The notes below the pieces were generated by a model. It was not told where the DNA came from. It was given only the letters and a program-made list of their open reading frames with translations, and did no database searches. The translations under genes and the position numbers were made by a program. A stretch of DNA of 64,000 nucleotides from Pythium myriotylum (taxonomy: Eukaryota; Oomycota; Peronosporomycetes; Pythiales; Pythiaceae). Below are positions 20,614-32,768 of this stretch, one piece after another (positions within the stretch are counted from its first letter, which is position 1; every line of letters starts with the position of its first letter). Location: assembly GCA_023091665.1 (NCBI GenBank), contig JALJCQ010000016.1, positions 372,001-436,000 on the forward strand. Direction: 5' to 3'.

Positions 20614-23600
20614 CTACACCTCCGACGGCTTGCGTACCTTCTTGCTGAAACTCGCGAGGAACTTCATATTGAGTTTCTTGGAACGCCCTTTGCTCCCCAT
20701 AGATGCTTCGTCACCTTTGACCAGCTCCAAGGACGCGCGCAAATTCTCGACCGTCGCAGGTGAGCAGCCGGAAACCGAGAGCTTCTTCTCAATCTCGTTG
20801 AAGTTCTTGGATGCAACAGTACGGATCTAGAAAGCACACACCGAAATGAGTTGCCATCTGCTGGATAAGAAAGGATATAAGCAAACATACTGCTGCCAAG
20901 TCAAGTTCTGCTTGGTCAGGAGAGACATCGGCAAAGAGAGCCTCACTGTCAGAAGCGAAGCTATCATCAATGCTTTCCTTGGGCGTGACTGCTAGTTCAG
21001 CAAATAGCTGCTGGATACTCGGTGAATTACGCTCGATAAATGGATTCAGAACCCTGTAGCATCAGCATCAGCCACCATGAACTCGACTTCAGTGTGATCT
21101 CCAGACTCACTTAAGATGCGCCTCCTTCTCGTTGAACAGCACTGACGTTGCGGTCTTGAAGAGGAGTTTGGTGACAAGCACCAGGATTTTCCTCGTCTCG
21201 GGCGGCGGTTCTTTATCCACGAGTTCATACAAGTGAGGTGTCGTGATCGCTGGGCACACGAAGCGAAGAAAAAGGAATCCGCCGATCACAGACTACAGAG
21301 ATAACGTTAGATCATCGTTGCTCCATAGTGGTGTACACGCCGACATCGCACTCTTGTCAGCGAGGCTGGATCTTCTACAGCAAGGCCTTCCATGCTTCCA
21401 TCGAATCGGTTGATCACCTTCGCGTTGAGATGGGAGCATATGTGGAAGTAGGAGGATGGTATCTATGATACATCAGATCACCAGATACGTGAAGTGAATC
21501 CCAAAGTTGGAAACCACACTCATTGCTACGTACACTAGCTGTGTTGTTCAAGATCGAGTCAAGCACCATTTGGCATGCGTTCATGAGATTTTCCGCGTTC
21601 TGTTGAACGACATCGGGGTCTTCTTCCTCCTGCAGTACGGATGAAAATCAGACGTCCGTTTACAGAGTTACGGTTCCGGCTGAGCTCATACCACCAGTTT
21701 TGGAGTCAAGTCGATGTCGACTAGTCGAAGCTTGTAGATATCTCGAATCGGATCGGTGAGGATCACCTTTATAAACTTCGATCCGACCGATTTGCTGTAA
21801 GTTGAGACAAGTCGGCTGGCGTAGTCATCAGATCGGAACAGTGTTGCCACATTCATCACTGATGCGACCTCGCTCTCGATAGCCCACTGTATGAGCCGAC
21901 TCAGACGATTATGGCGGTTGAAGACACGCACGAGAGGCAAGAGTAATGATGACTAGCGAAAGAAAAATTAGGCCACGATCACACTTATCAAGTTGTCGAG
22001 GCAAACGCCACCTTTTCTTCTCGGGATGCCGTTTGGAGAATTGAGCTCACGACGGCCATATTATCTTCAAGGATGAGGAGGCCAAGATCTTTCGGGAGCC
22101 TTTTTCGATGTCGTGAGCTCGGCGCCTGAGATACACAATTAGTATTAGATCATATCATTTGGTAACGACACGACGGTTTACGCACCGGGGAATCAAAGTC
22201 GTCGATAGAGAATTCTCTCGCTGACTGAGTGCGCGCAATCGACCGAGGCGACAGGGACATCCTTATCGTAACCAAGGTTAGGAGTTCGACTACCGCATAA
22301 ACCATCCTGGTTGGAGTTGCAAGACGTACTTGTAATCGGTACTCTCGTCACAAGCAGACTGCGAGCGCAAAGATCTCAGCACGTGTGGGTCCATTAACCT
22401 GAAGCCATCACGCTTCTTATCGGCTGCCACGCCTTGGCGAATCTCGGCGATGATATCATCGTTGATGATGAACTGCTCTGACTTTGTCCGCGCAGCGTTT
22501 GAAGGCGACGAGAAGTCGCGCATGACCTTCTGAATCGAGTCCAACACGGCACTCGGCTCGACAAAGCTCCCGTCGGTCTGTATCAGAGCCAGGAATGAGG
22601 CCACTTGTATGAGAATCCCGACGACGTGAGCCCGATCTTTATCCACCTACCTCTTCGGAACCAATTGATGGGTCTGCGTCGGACTCGTCCTCGTCTACCT
22701 CACTTGGATGATCACTGTAGTTGCTACTAGTGGTGCTAACATGGTCCATCATTTCTGAGCGGATTCATCAGTACGCCACACTGATGCCTCTCAAAACGAA
22801 AGATAAAATCGAACCTGTTGGCGCTGTGCTGTTTGCGGAACTGATCTGCTTCACGGATGAGAGAACGTCATTTTGGAACGTGAGCTGGAGATACCGAGCA
22901 ATCTCCGCAAGCTCCATTGCTTGCTTTTGCAAATAGTCTGTGGTGTTGGTATCGACAGAGAGTGGAGCGGCAACTGATGCAGAGTTAACCACTGTTGGCG
23001 AGACTTCGACTGTTATGGATGGTGGAGGAGACGGGATCTCGGACTTCGGGCTCACAGTTTCCTCTTCCGGAATCGTGTCGCTCGTTGTAGCGGCGGAATG
23101 CAAATCCTCGGCATCAGACGGCCGTGAAACCATCGATGAAGTGCGCGCGAGGCTGCTTCGAGCTTCGTCTAGCGCCTTGCGCAGTTCGAGAATTTCGATC
23201 TTTTGCTTATTTACCATGGCCATTGCTTCGCGCAACATCTCGGAGACCTCCGAGTCTGGAGCGGGGACTTCACTGGCGGCAGTGCTACCTTTCGTGGACG
23301 AATGAGTCGTGGCAGTGGTGAGGGGTGTACGGCGATTCTGGCGCCGTATGTGAGACTCGTCGAGCGAGAACCGGTTGGACAGAGATGGGGACGGCGAACG
23401 TGAGCGCGCAGACTTTTCCAGCGAACCAGCGTCTTCGCTGGAGGCGTGGCTGCGCGACGAGGCGAGAAACGAGCCCGTCGAGGCGAGCGACGTCGGGGGC
23501 GCCCCGGCGGCGCCGCAGAGCTGGATATCGCGGATCCACTTGTTGCGCGTGCGATCCGAGTCGCAGCGGAAGAGCAGCACGCGGTTGGCGCTGGAGGTGA

Positions 23601-24126
23601 ACTTGAAGCACGGGCCGCACTCCTCGGCGACAGTGGGCTCTGGGTCGTTCGGGTGGTCGCTGTTCTTGAAGATGCGGTCGACGGCCTTGACGGTGCCGCC
23701 GGCGAGCGGCACGATGCCCCTCGGGAGGTCGTGCGGGTCGTCGTAGTAGAAGAGCACGCCGGCGTAGATGGCGACGAGGTACTCGTTCCAGGGCGACTCG
23801 AAGCGCTTGCCCTTTTTCTCGAGGCGCGAGAGCGCGGCGCGGCGCTGGAGCTCGACGCCGCGCAGCAGCAGCTCGGGGCACTTGAGCGCGTTGACGCCGC
23901 CCATGGAGGCTGCCAGCACGCGCTGCGGCGGCGGCGCCTGCACGCGGAGGCTGCGGTTCATGCTCGGGACCGACCGACTGAGGAGCTCTTCGGCCGCCGG
24001 GACCTCCTTTCCCCGTGACCAGCTGGAAGTGCCTCCGGCCAAACTCGCACCGGGAGAGGGTGTCGGAGTGAAGGTCGCGTCAAACCGACGCGAGAAAACA
24101 GGTGGCGAAGGGAGACCCGTTCGCAT
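20614..24126 (-). CDS. PH-domain Ras GTPase-activating protein
   Basis: About eleven exons. The first runs from 24126 (alternative ATG 23961) to 22815; others include 22651-22754 and 22303-22577; the last ends at the stop at 20614. The N-terminus has a PH domain (WNEYLVAIYAGVLFYYDD to NKWIRDIQL), then a Ser-rich region and a coiled coil. After an acidic linker comes a complete RasGAP fold: TLFRSDDYASRL carries the arginine finger, followed by NAENLMNACQMVLDSI and the signature FLFLRFVCPAI. It should switch off a Ras-type GTPase at membranes bearing phosphoinositides. The splice between exons 3 and 4 implies a 41-nt intron (22262-22302), so that junction is less sure. It is convergent with glucan synthase (145 bp) and divergent from the Stm1-like gene. 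Confidence 0.85.
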
Positions 24127-24829
24127 AAACGGGTGGATCAGCTCACTTCGCGGCGCGCCATGTTCGGTTGGAATATGTCCTTGTTTTGAGAATATCGCTG
24201 TCCGCCAGCCCGCTCTCGACCGTGTTCTGCGCTGACGGCGCCGTGATTGCCAATGTGATGTATCCACTGCGGCGTTGTGACGGCGCCGCACTGGCCTCAA
24301 GACGGCGAAATCGCCCCGAGAAGATCGCGGCGATCGGCGCGCGAGCGAGCGAGCGGCGGTCGCGTCGACGGCAGCGGCAGCGAGAGCCCCCGCGAGGCGC
24401 GCGAGCCGCGGTGCCGTGCGCGCGGGAAGGAAAGGACGCGGCGTCAAGGCCGGCCGCGCTCACTTTCTTTGTTGGCGTGGCGAAACCCACTTTTGAGAAA
24501 GGTGGAAACCCCGTCTATCGAAATGGCCACGGCTGGATCAGCTTCGGCAGGAGCGCACTTAGTCGATATGTTGCCGATCGGCAACATAGTAAGCTTTCCT
24601 TGTGACCGGGTTCCATGGAACAGTGTTTCAACCCTAGTCCTCGCTGTCACGGCGATCCCGTCCGCTGGGGCCATTCATTTCCGGGTGTGTTGTCGTCGTG
24701 GAGCCATGTGGGGCTCGACCCGCCGCTGCACGCGATCCAAACCCGGCCCGCGAGGGGCGCTTTCTGTGGACTCGGCGCCTGCAAACCATTCGACGTTTTC
24801 GCACCGCTACTAGCTCGCAGTCGATCACT
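24127..24829. promoter_or_regulatory. Divergent promoter of RasGAP and Stm1-like genes
   Basis: No gene was recognised in these 0.7 kb. It is GC-rich near both ends and contains the perfect palindrome at 24567-24588. Open frames on both strands lack family resemblance. Confidence 0.45.
24567..24588. repeat. Perfect 22-bp palindrome
   Basis: TATGTTGCCGA is followed directly by its exact reverse complement TCGGCAACATA, with no spacer. Placement in the middle of a divergent promoter suggests an operator for a dimeric transcription factor. Confidence 0.75.
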
Positions 24830-26008
24830 ATGGTGCGTCGCCGCCGCATCCGCGCGCCGACGGGAGGGACGCGCGCCGATTCGTCCCCGACCGCCGCCGC
24901 CGCGCATCTCTCTCGTCGGCGGGCTCAACCCGGAGCGCACGCCGAGATCGCCCCATGCTCATCGACAGTTGTGACAGGCTAACCGCAGCAAGAACATCTT
25001 CGCGTACCTGGACTCCGACGACGAGGACGTCCCGAAGACGGCCCCGAAGAAGGCCGAGCCGGCCCCGGGCGCCGCCGTGCCCCTCAACAAGGGCCCCAAC
25101 GCCGGCAACAAGAAGACCCCGTCCAAGAAGGCGGCGGCTGCCGTCGAGAGCGAGAAGAAGTGAGTCCGCGACACATCATGTACAGGTCCGACCGACCCCA
25201 TGGCTCACGGATCGTCATTGGTTTCTGTTTCCTGCGACAGGGAGAAGACGACTCCTCGTGAGCCTCGTGAGGGTGGCCGTGGTGGTGCGCGTGGCGGCCG
25301 TGGCGGTGCCCGCGGTGGTCGTGGCGGCGCCCGCGACTTCGAGCGCCGCAGCGGCACTGGCCGTGGCAAGGAGACCAGCAAGCAGGGTGGCGGTGCCCGC
25401 AACTGGGGCAACAACACCGACAAGTCGGAGCTGTACGTCGCGCTCTTCTCGATCCACCTCGATTTGTGTGTCAATGCTCACTCGACGGATTGTGCTTGAA
25501 CAGTGCCGCCGAGGCTGAGGTCCAGGAGGGTAAGCCTGAGGGCGAGGAGGCCGATGCTGCCGCCGAGGAGGCCCCGGTTGAGGAGGAGGAAGAGGAGGAA
25601 GTTCAGCTCACCCTCGACGAGTACCTTGCCAAGAAGAAGGAGTCGCGCGTCGGTGAGCTCTTCGCGGAGAAGGAAGTGCGTCAGGTGACGGACGACTTCT
25701 CGGCGGCTGTTCTGATCACCAAGGACGGCAAGACCCCGGACTTCATCGAGGCTCAGTACGAGAAGGTTTTCACGAAGAAGACCTCGGGCCGCAAGAAGCA
25801 GATCATCACCGACCTCGGCTTCCAGACTGCTGCCCCGGAGCGTCGCCCGTTCCGTGAGGACCGTGAGGGTGGCCGTGGTGGCCGTGGTGGCGAGCGTGGC
25901 CGTGGCGGTGAGCGTGGCCGCGGTGCCCCACGTGGTGGCCGCTCCACCCGTGGTCGTGGCTCGGCTGCGCCCAACGTTGCTGACCTGAGCGCTTTCCCGA
26001 GCCTCTAA
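24830..26008 (+). CDS. Stm1/SERBP1-like (HABP4 family) ribosome-associated RGG protein
   Basis: Four exons: 24830-24832, 24978-25159, 25241-25432 and 25504-26008, giving about 293 residues. The first coding exon is just the ATG, followed at once by a GTGCGT donor. The acceptor GTGACAG at 24977 continues in phase as ANRSKNIFAYLDSDDED. Features are an acidic N-terminus, a central RGG box, the conserved block QLTLDEYLAKKK, a middle segment ending KKQIITDLGF and a second C-terminal RGG box ending AFPSL. Stm1/SERBP1 proteins bind the 40S mRNA channel, clamp dormant ribosomes and bind RNA. The start exon is an inference from phase and family N-termini; the rest is secure. It is convergent with the MORN gene. 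Confidence 0.8.
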
Positions 26009-26288
26009 GCGACTCCACTATCGCCAGTAGATGACCCCAATTACGCGTTGGTGGATCATCCCGAAGAAGTCTGCGGAGCTTCCTCGTACGTATAGATAGG
26101 GTCCGCTCGGGTTGCATGACTCGAGCGGGATGTTAGAGAAGACTTTTGTAGCATCGACGTGGGTCTTACATTGGCATTGCCTATTATTTCAATGCAGACT
26201 CGGTTGTGCGACGAAGTCTTCTCTAACAGAAAACTCAAGCGGTTGGCCAAACTCCTCGAGCGTTGTGTATCTATCCCTCTATCTTCTT

Positions 26289-27731
26289 CTATACTCGTGT
26301 TTCAGGTGCTTCCACTTTTTCGATCCTGAACGATTCGCACGGCACCAGCACGCCGAGTCGAAACATTCCTGAGCTGAGCTGCTGTGGATCCAGACTTGAA
26401 CTTTCCTGGTTCTCGTCATCCTCATCGTCGGCAGTCTCAGGATTCCCTCTACAGAAGAGTCCCTCACCGGAGGGTAATCCGTTCTCCCACAGACCTATAA
26501 ATCGACGGCCATCAGGAGCAGACCACATTCCAAACCCATTGATCTGGTCTGCCACCCAATTGCCTTCGTAAACTTCTCCGGACGAGTGGTTCAAAACACC
26601 GTATCCGTGCTTGACGTCTCCCGAAAACGTGCCAACGAACGTTGAGCCACACGAGTAAGTTTTGAGACCTTGCCCATGGACTTTGCCGTGTCTCCAGTTT
26701 CCCCTGAGCGTCTCACCCGTCGCAAGAGTTAAGACTCCTTTGCCGTGCATCACTCCGCAAGCCCAGTTTCCTTCGTGGTGATCGCCGTTCACCCATGTGT
26801 ATCGGCCATAGCCACTGCGCTCGTCTTTTGCAAAATTCCCCTCGTACACGTCGCCCGAGCGGAAGGTCTTCCGGCCCCAGCCGTGTATCTGATTTCTCTT
26901 CCACTCGGCTTCAATGCACTCCCCCGACGCGAACACCTTTTTTCCCTGGCCGTGCATCATACCCTTCTTCCAGTCACCTGCATTTCGTGCCCCACTGTTC
27001 AGAATACTCGTATAGGACCAGAATTGATAGTTGACCCATCAGACCTTCGTATCTGTCGCCATCTCGCCAACTGAAGGATCCGAAGCCGTGCATCTGGATA
27101 TCACAATTGTCAACAATCTAGTTATGCAAAAGAAGTGTGGGAGTCGGACGCCTTTACCTTTCCGAGTTTGAATTCTCCCACATATTTATCGCCATTTGCC
27201 CACAGGTATGTACCCATTCCGTGGCGGTGCCCTTTGTGGTACATGCCTTCATGGCGGTCCCCAGATCCAGCAAAGACCTGGCTGCCGTAGCTATGCAATC
27301 GCATGGCACAGCACACAGGAGACACCGCAACAACTTGGGTTGAGCACACGATCTTTCCACTCTCAGATGCACTGAGCCGTTCAAAAGCAGTCTCACCCGT
27401 GCAGCACTCCGTGGACCCAATCACCTTCGTAGCGGTGGCCGACACGAGTTTGGTAGACCCCGTAACCGTGTCTTTTCTTATCCTCGTCGATCTGTCCTTC
27501 GTAGCGCCCTCCATCGGCGTACGTGACGAGCATCTCGCCCGTGCGACGCTGGCGAATGCGCAACGACACAATCTGCAGAGCCAGCGGCCGCTCGCTCTTT
27601 GGATCGTGTTCGCTCGGCCCATCGTCGCTCGCAACAGATTCCTTGCGCTTCGATACCAACGCCTCGCCCTCTTTAAGCTCCGCCGAAGGCACGAAGACCT
27701 CCGTTTTCCGTCGGCGTCCTTTGATCCCCAT
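26289..27731 (-). CDS. MORN-repeat protein
   Basis: Four exons (27397-27731, 27158-27290, 27045-27093, 26289-26977) join in phase to about 401 residues. After a basic, Ser-containing N-terminus come about a dozen MORN repeats of 23 residues. The pattern is YEGxWxxGxxHGxGxxxxxxG, for example DVYEGNFAKDERSGYGRYTW. An acidic DDEDDEN stretch and a short tail follow. MORN arrays bind membranes or act as scaffolds and are frequent in flagellar and signalling proteins. No kinase or other catalytic domain is fused here, so the partner is unknown. The first ATG in the repeat frame (27731) is used; a short upstream exon cannot be excluded. It is divergent from the GDSL-like gene, 235 bp away. Confidence 0.8.
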
Positions 27732-27966
27732 ATTCCGCCGGCCGGAGATTCTTCGCAAGCAGCTCTTCTGTCGTCACACCGTAGGGTGACAGAGGACCTT
27801 CACTCATAACCGCCTACCAGTGTACCAATAACCGATATCCAGCACGTTAGTGGGATGAGCTGCCGTGTATGTTAACAACCAACTCAAACGACAATCTTGC
27901 TCGCATTTTCGAGAATCTCGAAGCGACACCAAGTCTGGACGACCGCGGCCCTCAGCCCCCGAGCGA

Positions 27967-29092
27967 ATGGCTTCACCGGGGATATTCACGAGCGTGCGCC
28001 TCTACCTTGCGCTGCTGTGGTTGCGGTTCTGCCTGTTGCTCGTTCGCCTCCTGCGCGTGCAAGGGCTGAAGCCGGTGAGCCAGTTCTTCCACAAGGTCGT
28101 GATCATCGGCGATGACTTCGCTGCTGGCCTCGGCGACTACGTGACAATCGGTAGCAGCGCCGGCATCGCAGAGTATCTTAAACAGGCCATCGCGCGAGAT
28201 GATAAGGTGGGAAGCTGAGGACGTGTCTGCTGATACGAGTGGGCATCTCCTCATCCTTAGATACTCAATTCGCAGGTCCGCCACAATTGGGAAATCATTA
28301 ATGCGGGCGTCCCTGGGAGTCTCTCCGGCGACTGGCTGATGAATGCGCCGAAGAAGGTACACGGGAATTGGACTGTTTGATTGAGCAACACAGTGTCCTC
28401 AATCAGACTGGAATCAGTGCTTTGACAGAGTGTTCAAGCATCCAAGCACTGCAGACGCAGAGATCGTCGTCATCGTCCTCGGCTCAGATGAGCTCCGGTT
28501 TGTTCGCTATGCTCCGACTGAGTGGGGTACACGAGGAGGGTGACTTAATGTTGTGGTGATCTATCAGGCTCGACTCTTCAGGAAAATCGAAAGAGATCTT
28601 CAAGAACCTCACCACTTTGTGCGACACCCTCCGGAAGAAGGGCAAGCAGGTTTGCGTCGCAACAGTTGCAAGCCCGTCACCTTTGCAGCAGGAGGCAGAA
28701 ACTCTTCCCCTCAACTCCATGTTGGAGGAATACTGCAAGAGGTATGGGAGACCGTGCACTAACCGAGTGACAAAAGGTGATCAACGATCGGTTTTGTAGC
28801 ACGAAAGAGGAAGACTCAGCAGTGATCTTGGGGCCTCGCCTCGACTCGTTCGCTTATCGTCGCGAAAACGCCTTGGCATTCGACAACTTCCACTTCAACT
28901 CCAGCGTAAGTTGTCTTAAGTAACTGGCCCACATCATTCGTCAGCTGACATGCAATTGGTTTTTGGCAGTCGTACAAGCTGCTCGCTCGCAACTGCGCCG
29001 ACTTCCTTGTCCCCATGATGACCGCAATCGAGTGGAAGACGTGGAAGAACGAACTCCACAAAGTCACCTACGACAAGGCTTTGTACGATTAA
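27967..29092 (+). CDS. SGNH/GDSL-fold protein with atypical block I
   Basis: Six exons (27967-28206, 28276-28356, 28418-28497, 28568-28741, 28800-28905, 28970-29092) give about 267 residues. A hydrophobic helix at about 8-30 looks like a signal anchor. Block I reads VVIIGDDFAAGLGD where GDSL esterases have GDS, so position 50 is Asp instead of the nucleophilic Ser. Block III (VLGSDEL) and block V (FDNFHF, with the D..H pair) are present. The fold is that of GDSL lipases/esterases, but with the serine missing it may be a pseudoenzyme or use another residue. Exon 3 starts at 28418, which keeps phase (CFDRVFKH). Confidence 0.75.
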
Positions 29093-29344
29093 GCTCCTTG
29101 TCAAGGCGATCGCGCAGTCGACTCGCTCAGATCCCCTTCACCCGAAGAAGTGATTTAGACAGATACAGACAGGCCGACACCTCTTTGTATAATCAATCAC
29201 CGACTTCGCCTCATCACCTCATCCGCAATTTGGCCGCCTTGGCCTCTTGCCATCGCGAGATCGAGACACCAAGATGTACGCATGAGCATCCACGCCACAC
29301 GAACTCCCGAAGACGGATCGTAAACATTTCGCATAATGTTTCTC

Positions 29345-30016
29345 CTAGGCCGTAGTCGTTTCAGGAGCGGCTTCACCGTCACGCTTGGGTTTACCAGCCC
29401 AGTACTCTTCCATCTGACGGTCAAGCAACGCCTGCTGTGGGTCTGGGCCTTTTCCAGCCTCATGCCAGTACGTGTCCATCTCCACGTCCAAGTCTTCACC
29501 CGTGACTGGCTTCTTCTTCTCGATTTTGACCTTGAGGCCCTTCTTCTTCGGCTTCAGCGCCGAGGCAGCTCCGTTCGCTTTGTTCTTCTTCGCTCCATTG
29601 ACCGCAGGCGCAACTTCCAGTCCCTTACGACGCTTGTTCACGGTCTCCTGGCGCTTCGTCTTGCTGGCCAGCGCAACCTTTTGCATTTTCTGCTTCTGCT
29701 GCTGCTGCTTCTGCTGTTCCTGGACCTTCAGCTGCTGCTTGGCATTCTTCTTCACCGCGACCGTCTTCTTCAGCGCCGTCTTTTTGACGTTGACGACCAC
29801 ATTCTTCTTGCTCGCAGGCAACTGGTGCTCGACGATGGCCTGCTTCTGGAGCGTCGAGAAGCGCGCCGAGAGTGGCACGCCCGAGACGCCCACCGGCGCG
29901 GTCTGCTGCTTGGGCGCGTTCTCCTTCTGCGGCTTCTTCTTGGAGACGTTGCGCGCCGCCGGCGGCTGCTGGCTGTTCACGCGGCGCTGGTTCTTGACTC
30001 CTTGGCGGCGCTGCAT
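29345..30016 (-). CDS. Basic low-complexity protein with C-terminal LDxxxDxYW motif (mRNA-export-like)
   Basis: A single exon of 223 residues from the ATG at 30016, rich in Lys, Gln and Ala with a poly-Gln/Lys tract. The C-terminus carries EDLDVEMDTYWHEAG and a related LLDRQMEEYW. This resembles the UAP56-binding motif of ALY/Yra1 and the C-terminal duplication of CHTOP/FOP, adaptors of the TREX mRNA-export complex. A nuclear RNA-export role is therefore plausible but rests on short motifs only. Upstream, a pyrimidine-rich tract could be an intron end, so a 5' exon is possible. It is divergent from APC3 within about 140 bp and convergent with the GDSL-like gene. Confidence 0.6.
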   Translation of the reverse strand: MQRRQGVKNQRRVNSQQPPAARNVSKKKPQKENAPKQQTAPVGVSGVPLSARFSTLQKQAIVEHQLPASKKNVVVNVKKTALKKTVAVKKNAKQQLKVQEQQKQQQQKQKMQKVALASKTKRQETVNKRRKGLEVAPAVNGAKKNKANGAASALKPKKKGLKVKIEKKKPVTGEDLDVEMDTYWHEAGKGPDPQQALLDRQMEEYWAGKPKRDGEAAPETTTA

Positions 30017-30157
30017 GTTGCTGGTCTGGACGTTGCAGCTCTTGGCGTCCACAAGGGGGCAGGAAAGAAAAGAAGGAAAGCGGGTGTGTTAAATAACAGA
30101 AATATTTCATATTGCCCTGGAAAGAAAAAAAAATACAAAACCGCCGCCTCATTGAAA

Positions 30158-32768
30158 ATGTCAAAACACGGTGGATTCCAGGCCGGTGCATCTTTCTTCA
30201 TCATGGCAAGCACCATGCTCGCGATGACGCGGTTCGGCGCCGATGACAGCTTCTTCAGAGGCGACTCGGGCCCTGCGGACGAGCTGGAGCAGACGCTGCG
30301 CGAGAAGATCCACCACTACGTTGCGCTCTACCTTCACGCGAACGCGCTCTTCCTCGCCGAGCGGCTCGTCGCCCACGTAGGTTCCGCGTCGGTTGCTCGA
30401 AGTCAAAGGATGGCTACTCAGTGACAGCGGTGCGCTTGGACAGAACCGGTCCGAGGAGAACGTGCACTTGCTAGCGACGTGCTACTTCCGCGGCGGTCAC
30501 GTGAAGTGCGCGATCGCAGTGCTGCAAGGGGCCCGCAGTCCCGAGAACAGATACCTCTTGGCGGTCTGCTGCTTCCAGACGCGACAGCTTGTCGAGGCTG
30601 AGAACGCCCTGCTCTGTGGAGACGCAGGACACGCAGATTTCGATGTCCACATGAACGAGAACGTCCCGAAGGGAGCGGCCGGGCTGTATCTTCTTGGGCG
30701 GATATGCAGACGAACATCGAGGAGGGAGCAGGCGATTCAGTGTTTCATTCGAGCGTAGGCAATCAGACTTTGCCTCTTTAGGGTCTTGGAAGGACAAGCT
30801 GACATGGTTCTCGATATACACCATAGGTTGGAAATGGACTCGACTTTGTGGTCTGCATACGAAGAGCTCTGCGATCTTGGTGCGAACATCGATGCCGCTC
30901 GCTTCTTTGGTCCAGCGGTACCACTAGACGAGGGTGAGATGTGCTAACGCATAACTTTCCGAATGCATTGGTACTGACATCGAAGGCTGTGTGTATATAA
31001 AAACAGCCGAGGAAAATTCAACAGTTCAGAACAGTGAGAGCTGTGGGAACATGACGGGCCGACAGTCGGCTTCAAATCTCGTCGACGAACAATTCCGGAC
31101 ACCGCAAACTCGGTTTTCAGCCGTACCTTCGACTCTACAGGATGGACCGAAGCCGCTGGTATCACAAAAGATGTCTTTTACGCCTCCAATTTATCAAACA
31201 CCGAATGTTAACCTCAGCACTCCGTATGGGAGCCCCCAAGGAGTTACCAAGAAACCTCGTGTGGGAGTTAATGCCCCGCCAAATCCACGTCAAAGGAAAA
31301 CATATCGACGCCCACTCGTGGAGACAGACGAGAAGCAAAGGCGCAATGCCCGATTATCGTTTTCCTCCGCACTGTCAGAGGAATCGCCCGTTGTAAGAAT
31401 GTGCTTGGATCATTGTTTTCAGCTCTCACAACTAACCACACACACAAATGACAGGACTTGCTGAAAATTTCCTCTGATACCACTCCAATGGCAGGAAGAC
31501 TCTTTCACGAAAACAACTCGCCATTATCAAGTCCGACGAAAAAACCAGCCATCTCGACTCACCAAGGCCAGGAGGTGGGCATGTTAATCCAAACAGCTGA
31601 TGATTTCACCGCGTTCTCACGAGGCCTATCCATCAACAGCTACTCCTTCAGCTTCTAAGCTCCTTCGGTGCTATCTATCAGAAGCTAGGTGTCTATCTGT
31701 GTCGAGAGGCACTTGAGTTATTAGAGCAACTTCCACTACGTCAGCAGTCGTCCGGGTGGGTTTTGCACCAAAAAGGACGAGCTTATTTCGAACTCTCTGA
31801 TTACAACGAGGTTTGCCAACACTCCGATGAACTTTGCTCGAGCGAGCAAATCGCTGACTGCTCTGTATTCAGGCCCGGGAAATGTTTCGCTTAATGGTGT
31901 GCAAGGAACCTCACCGGATGTCAGGCCTTGCTTTGTATTCGACGACGTTGTGGCACCTCAAGAAGGAAACCGAATTGTCGCATCTCGCCCAGCAGGCCAC
32001 CGATTTAGACAAGTTCTCGCCGGAGGCTTGGTGCGCTATCGGCAACTTTTTCAGTCTCCAGAACGAGCGTGACACGGCTATCGCATTCTTCCAGCGAGCG
32101 CTTCAAGTAGATCCATTCTTCACGTATGCTTATACGCTTACCGGCCATGAGTATTTCTCCAATGACGACTTCGACAAGGCTCTAAGCTGTTATCGCCACG
32201 CCATTCGAATCGATCCTCGTCATTATAATGCGTGGTACGGGTTGGCTAGGGTCTACGAGAGACAGGAAAAGCATGAGTTTGCTGAGTTCCACGCACGTCG
32301 CGCGCTCGATATCAACCCGCGAAGCACGGTGCTCTACTGTTGCTTGGGCACGGCCCTCAGATTCATGCGTCGACTTGATGAAGCCCTTGAAGCGTTCGAG
32401 ATTGCAAAAGATCTGCAGCCGAAGAACGCGCATGTGCTTTTGCTACATGCCGAAACACTGGAGCAAATGGAGCACTATGAAGAGGTAGGTTTGTTGGCTC
32501 TCGGTTAGTACCCGCCGTTCAGCATTCTGATGAACTTGACGCGTTCTCGCAGGCCCTTGAGGGTTTCAAGAGAGTTCGTGACAGAGTTCCGCGAGAGTCG
32601 ACCGTGTACATCAACATGGGTCGCGTCTACAAGGCTCTGGGTCGGGCGGAAGAGGCCGTGAAGTGTTTCACGAAGGCCTTATACTTCAATCCGAAGGACA
32701 GTACCACCGTGAAGTCGGCCATCGACAAGATCAACGAGTCCGATGTGCACGAAGACGATCGGCTGTAG
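30158..32768 (+). CDS. CDC27: Anaphase-promoting complex subunit 3 (CDC27)
   Basis: Eight exons (30158-30376, 30444-30754, 30827-30933, 30986-31392, 31455-31574, 31640-31810, 31873-32484, 32553-32768) join in phase to about 720 residues. The N-terminal ANALFLAERLVAH and AALYLLGRICR-type TPRs, the junction CFIRALEMDSTLWSAYEELCDLG and a Ser/Pro-rich linker (exon 4) are typical. The C-terminal TPR superhelix is clear (GHEYFSNDDFDKALSCYRHA, RHYNAWYGLARVYERQEKHE). APC3 is the TPR scaffold of the APC/C ubiquitin ligase that binds the IR tails of CDC20/CDH1 and APC10. An alternative start is the ATG at 30203. Confidence 0.93.

Noticed and set aside
22768..24447. RasGAP frame extended to 24447
   Set aside because: The region above 24126 is Arg/Ala-rich with no family similarity; ATGs at 24126 or 23961 suit the PH domain better.
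25205..25974. Minus-strand Pro/Arg-rich ORFs
   Set aside because: They are antisense shadows of the RGG repeats of the Stm1-like protein.
29336..30157. Plus-strand Leu/Arg-rich frame upstream of APC3
   Set aside because: It is the antisense of the Lys/Gln-rich coding exon at 29345-30016; the true APC3 start is 30158.
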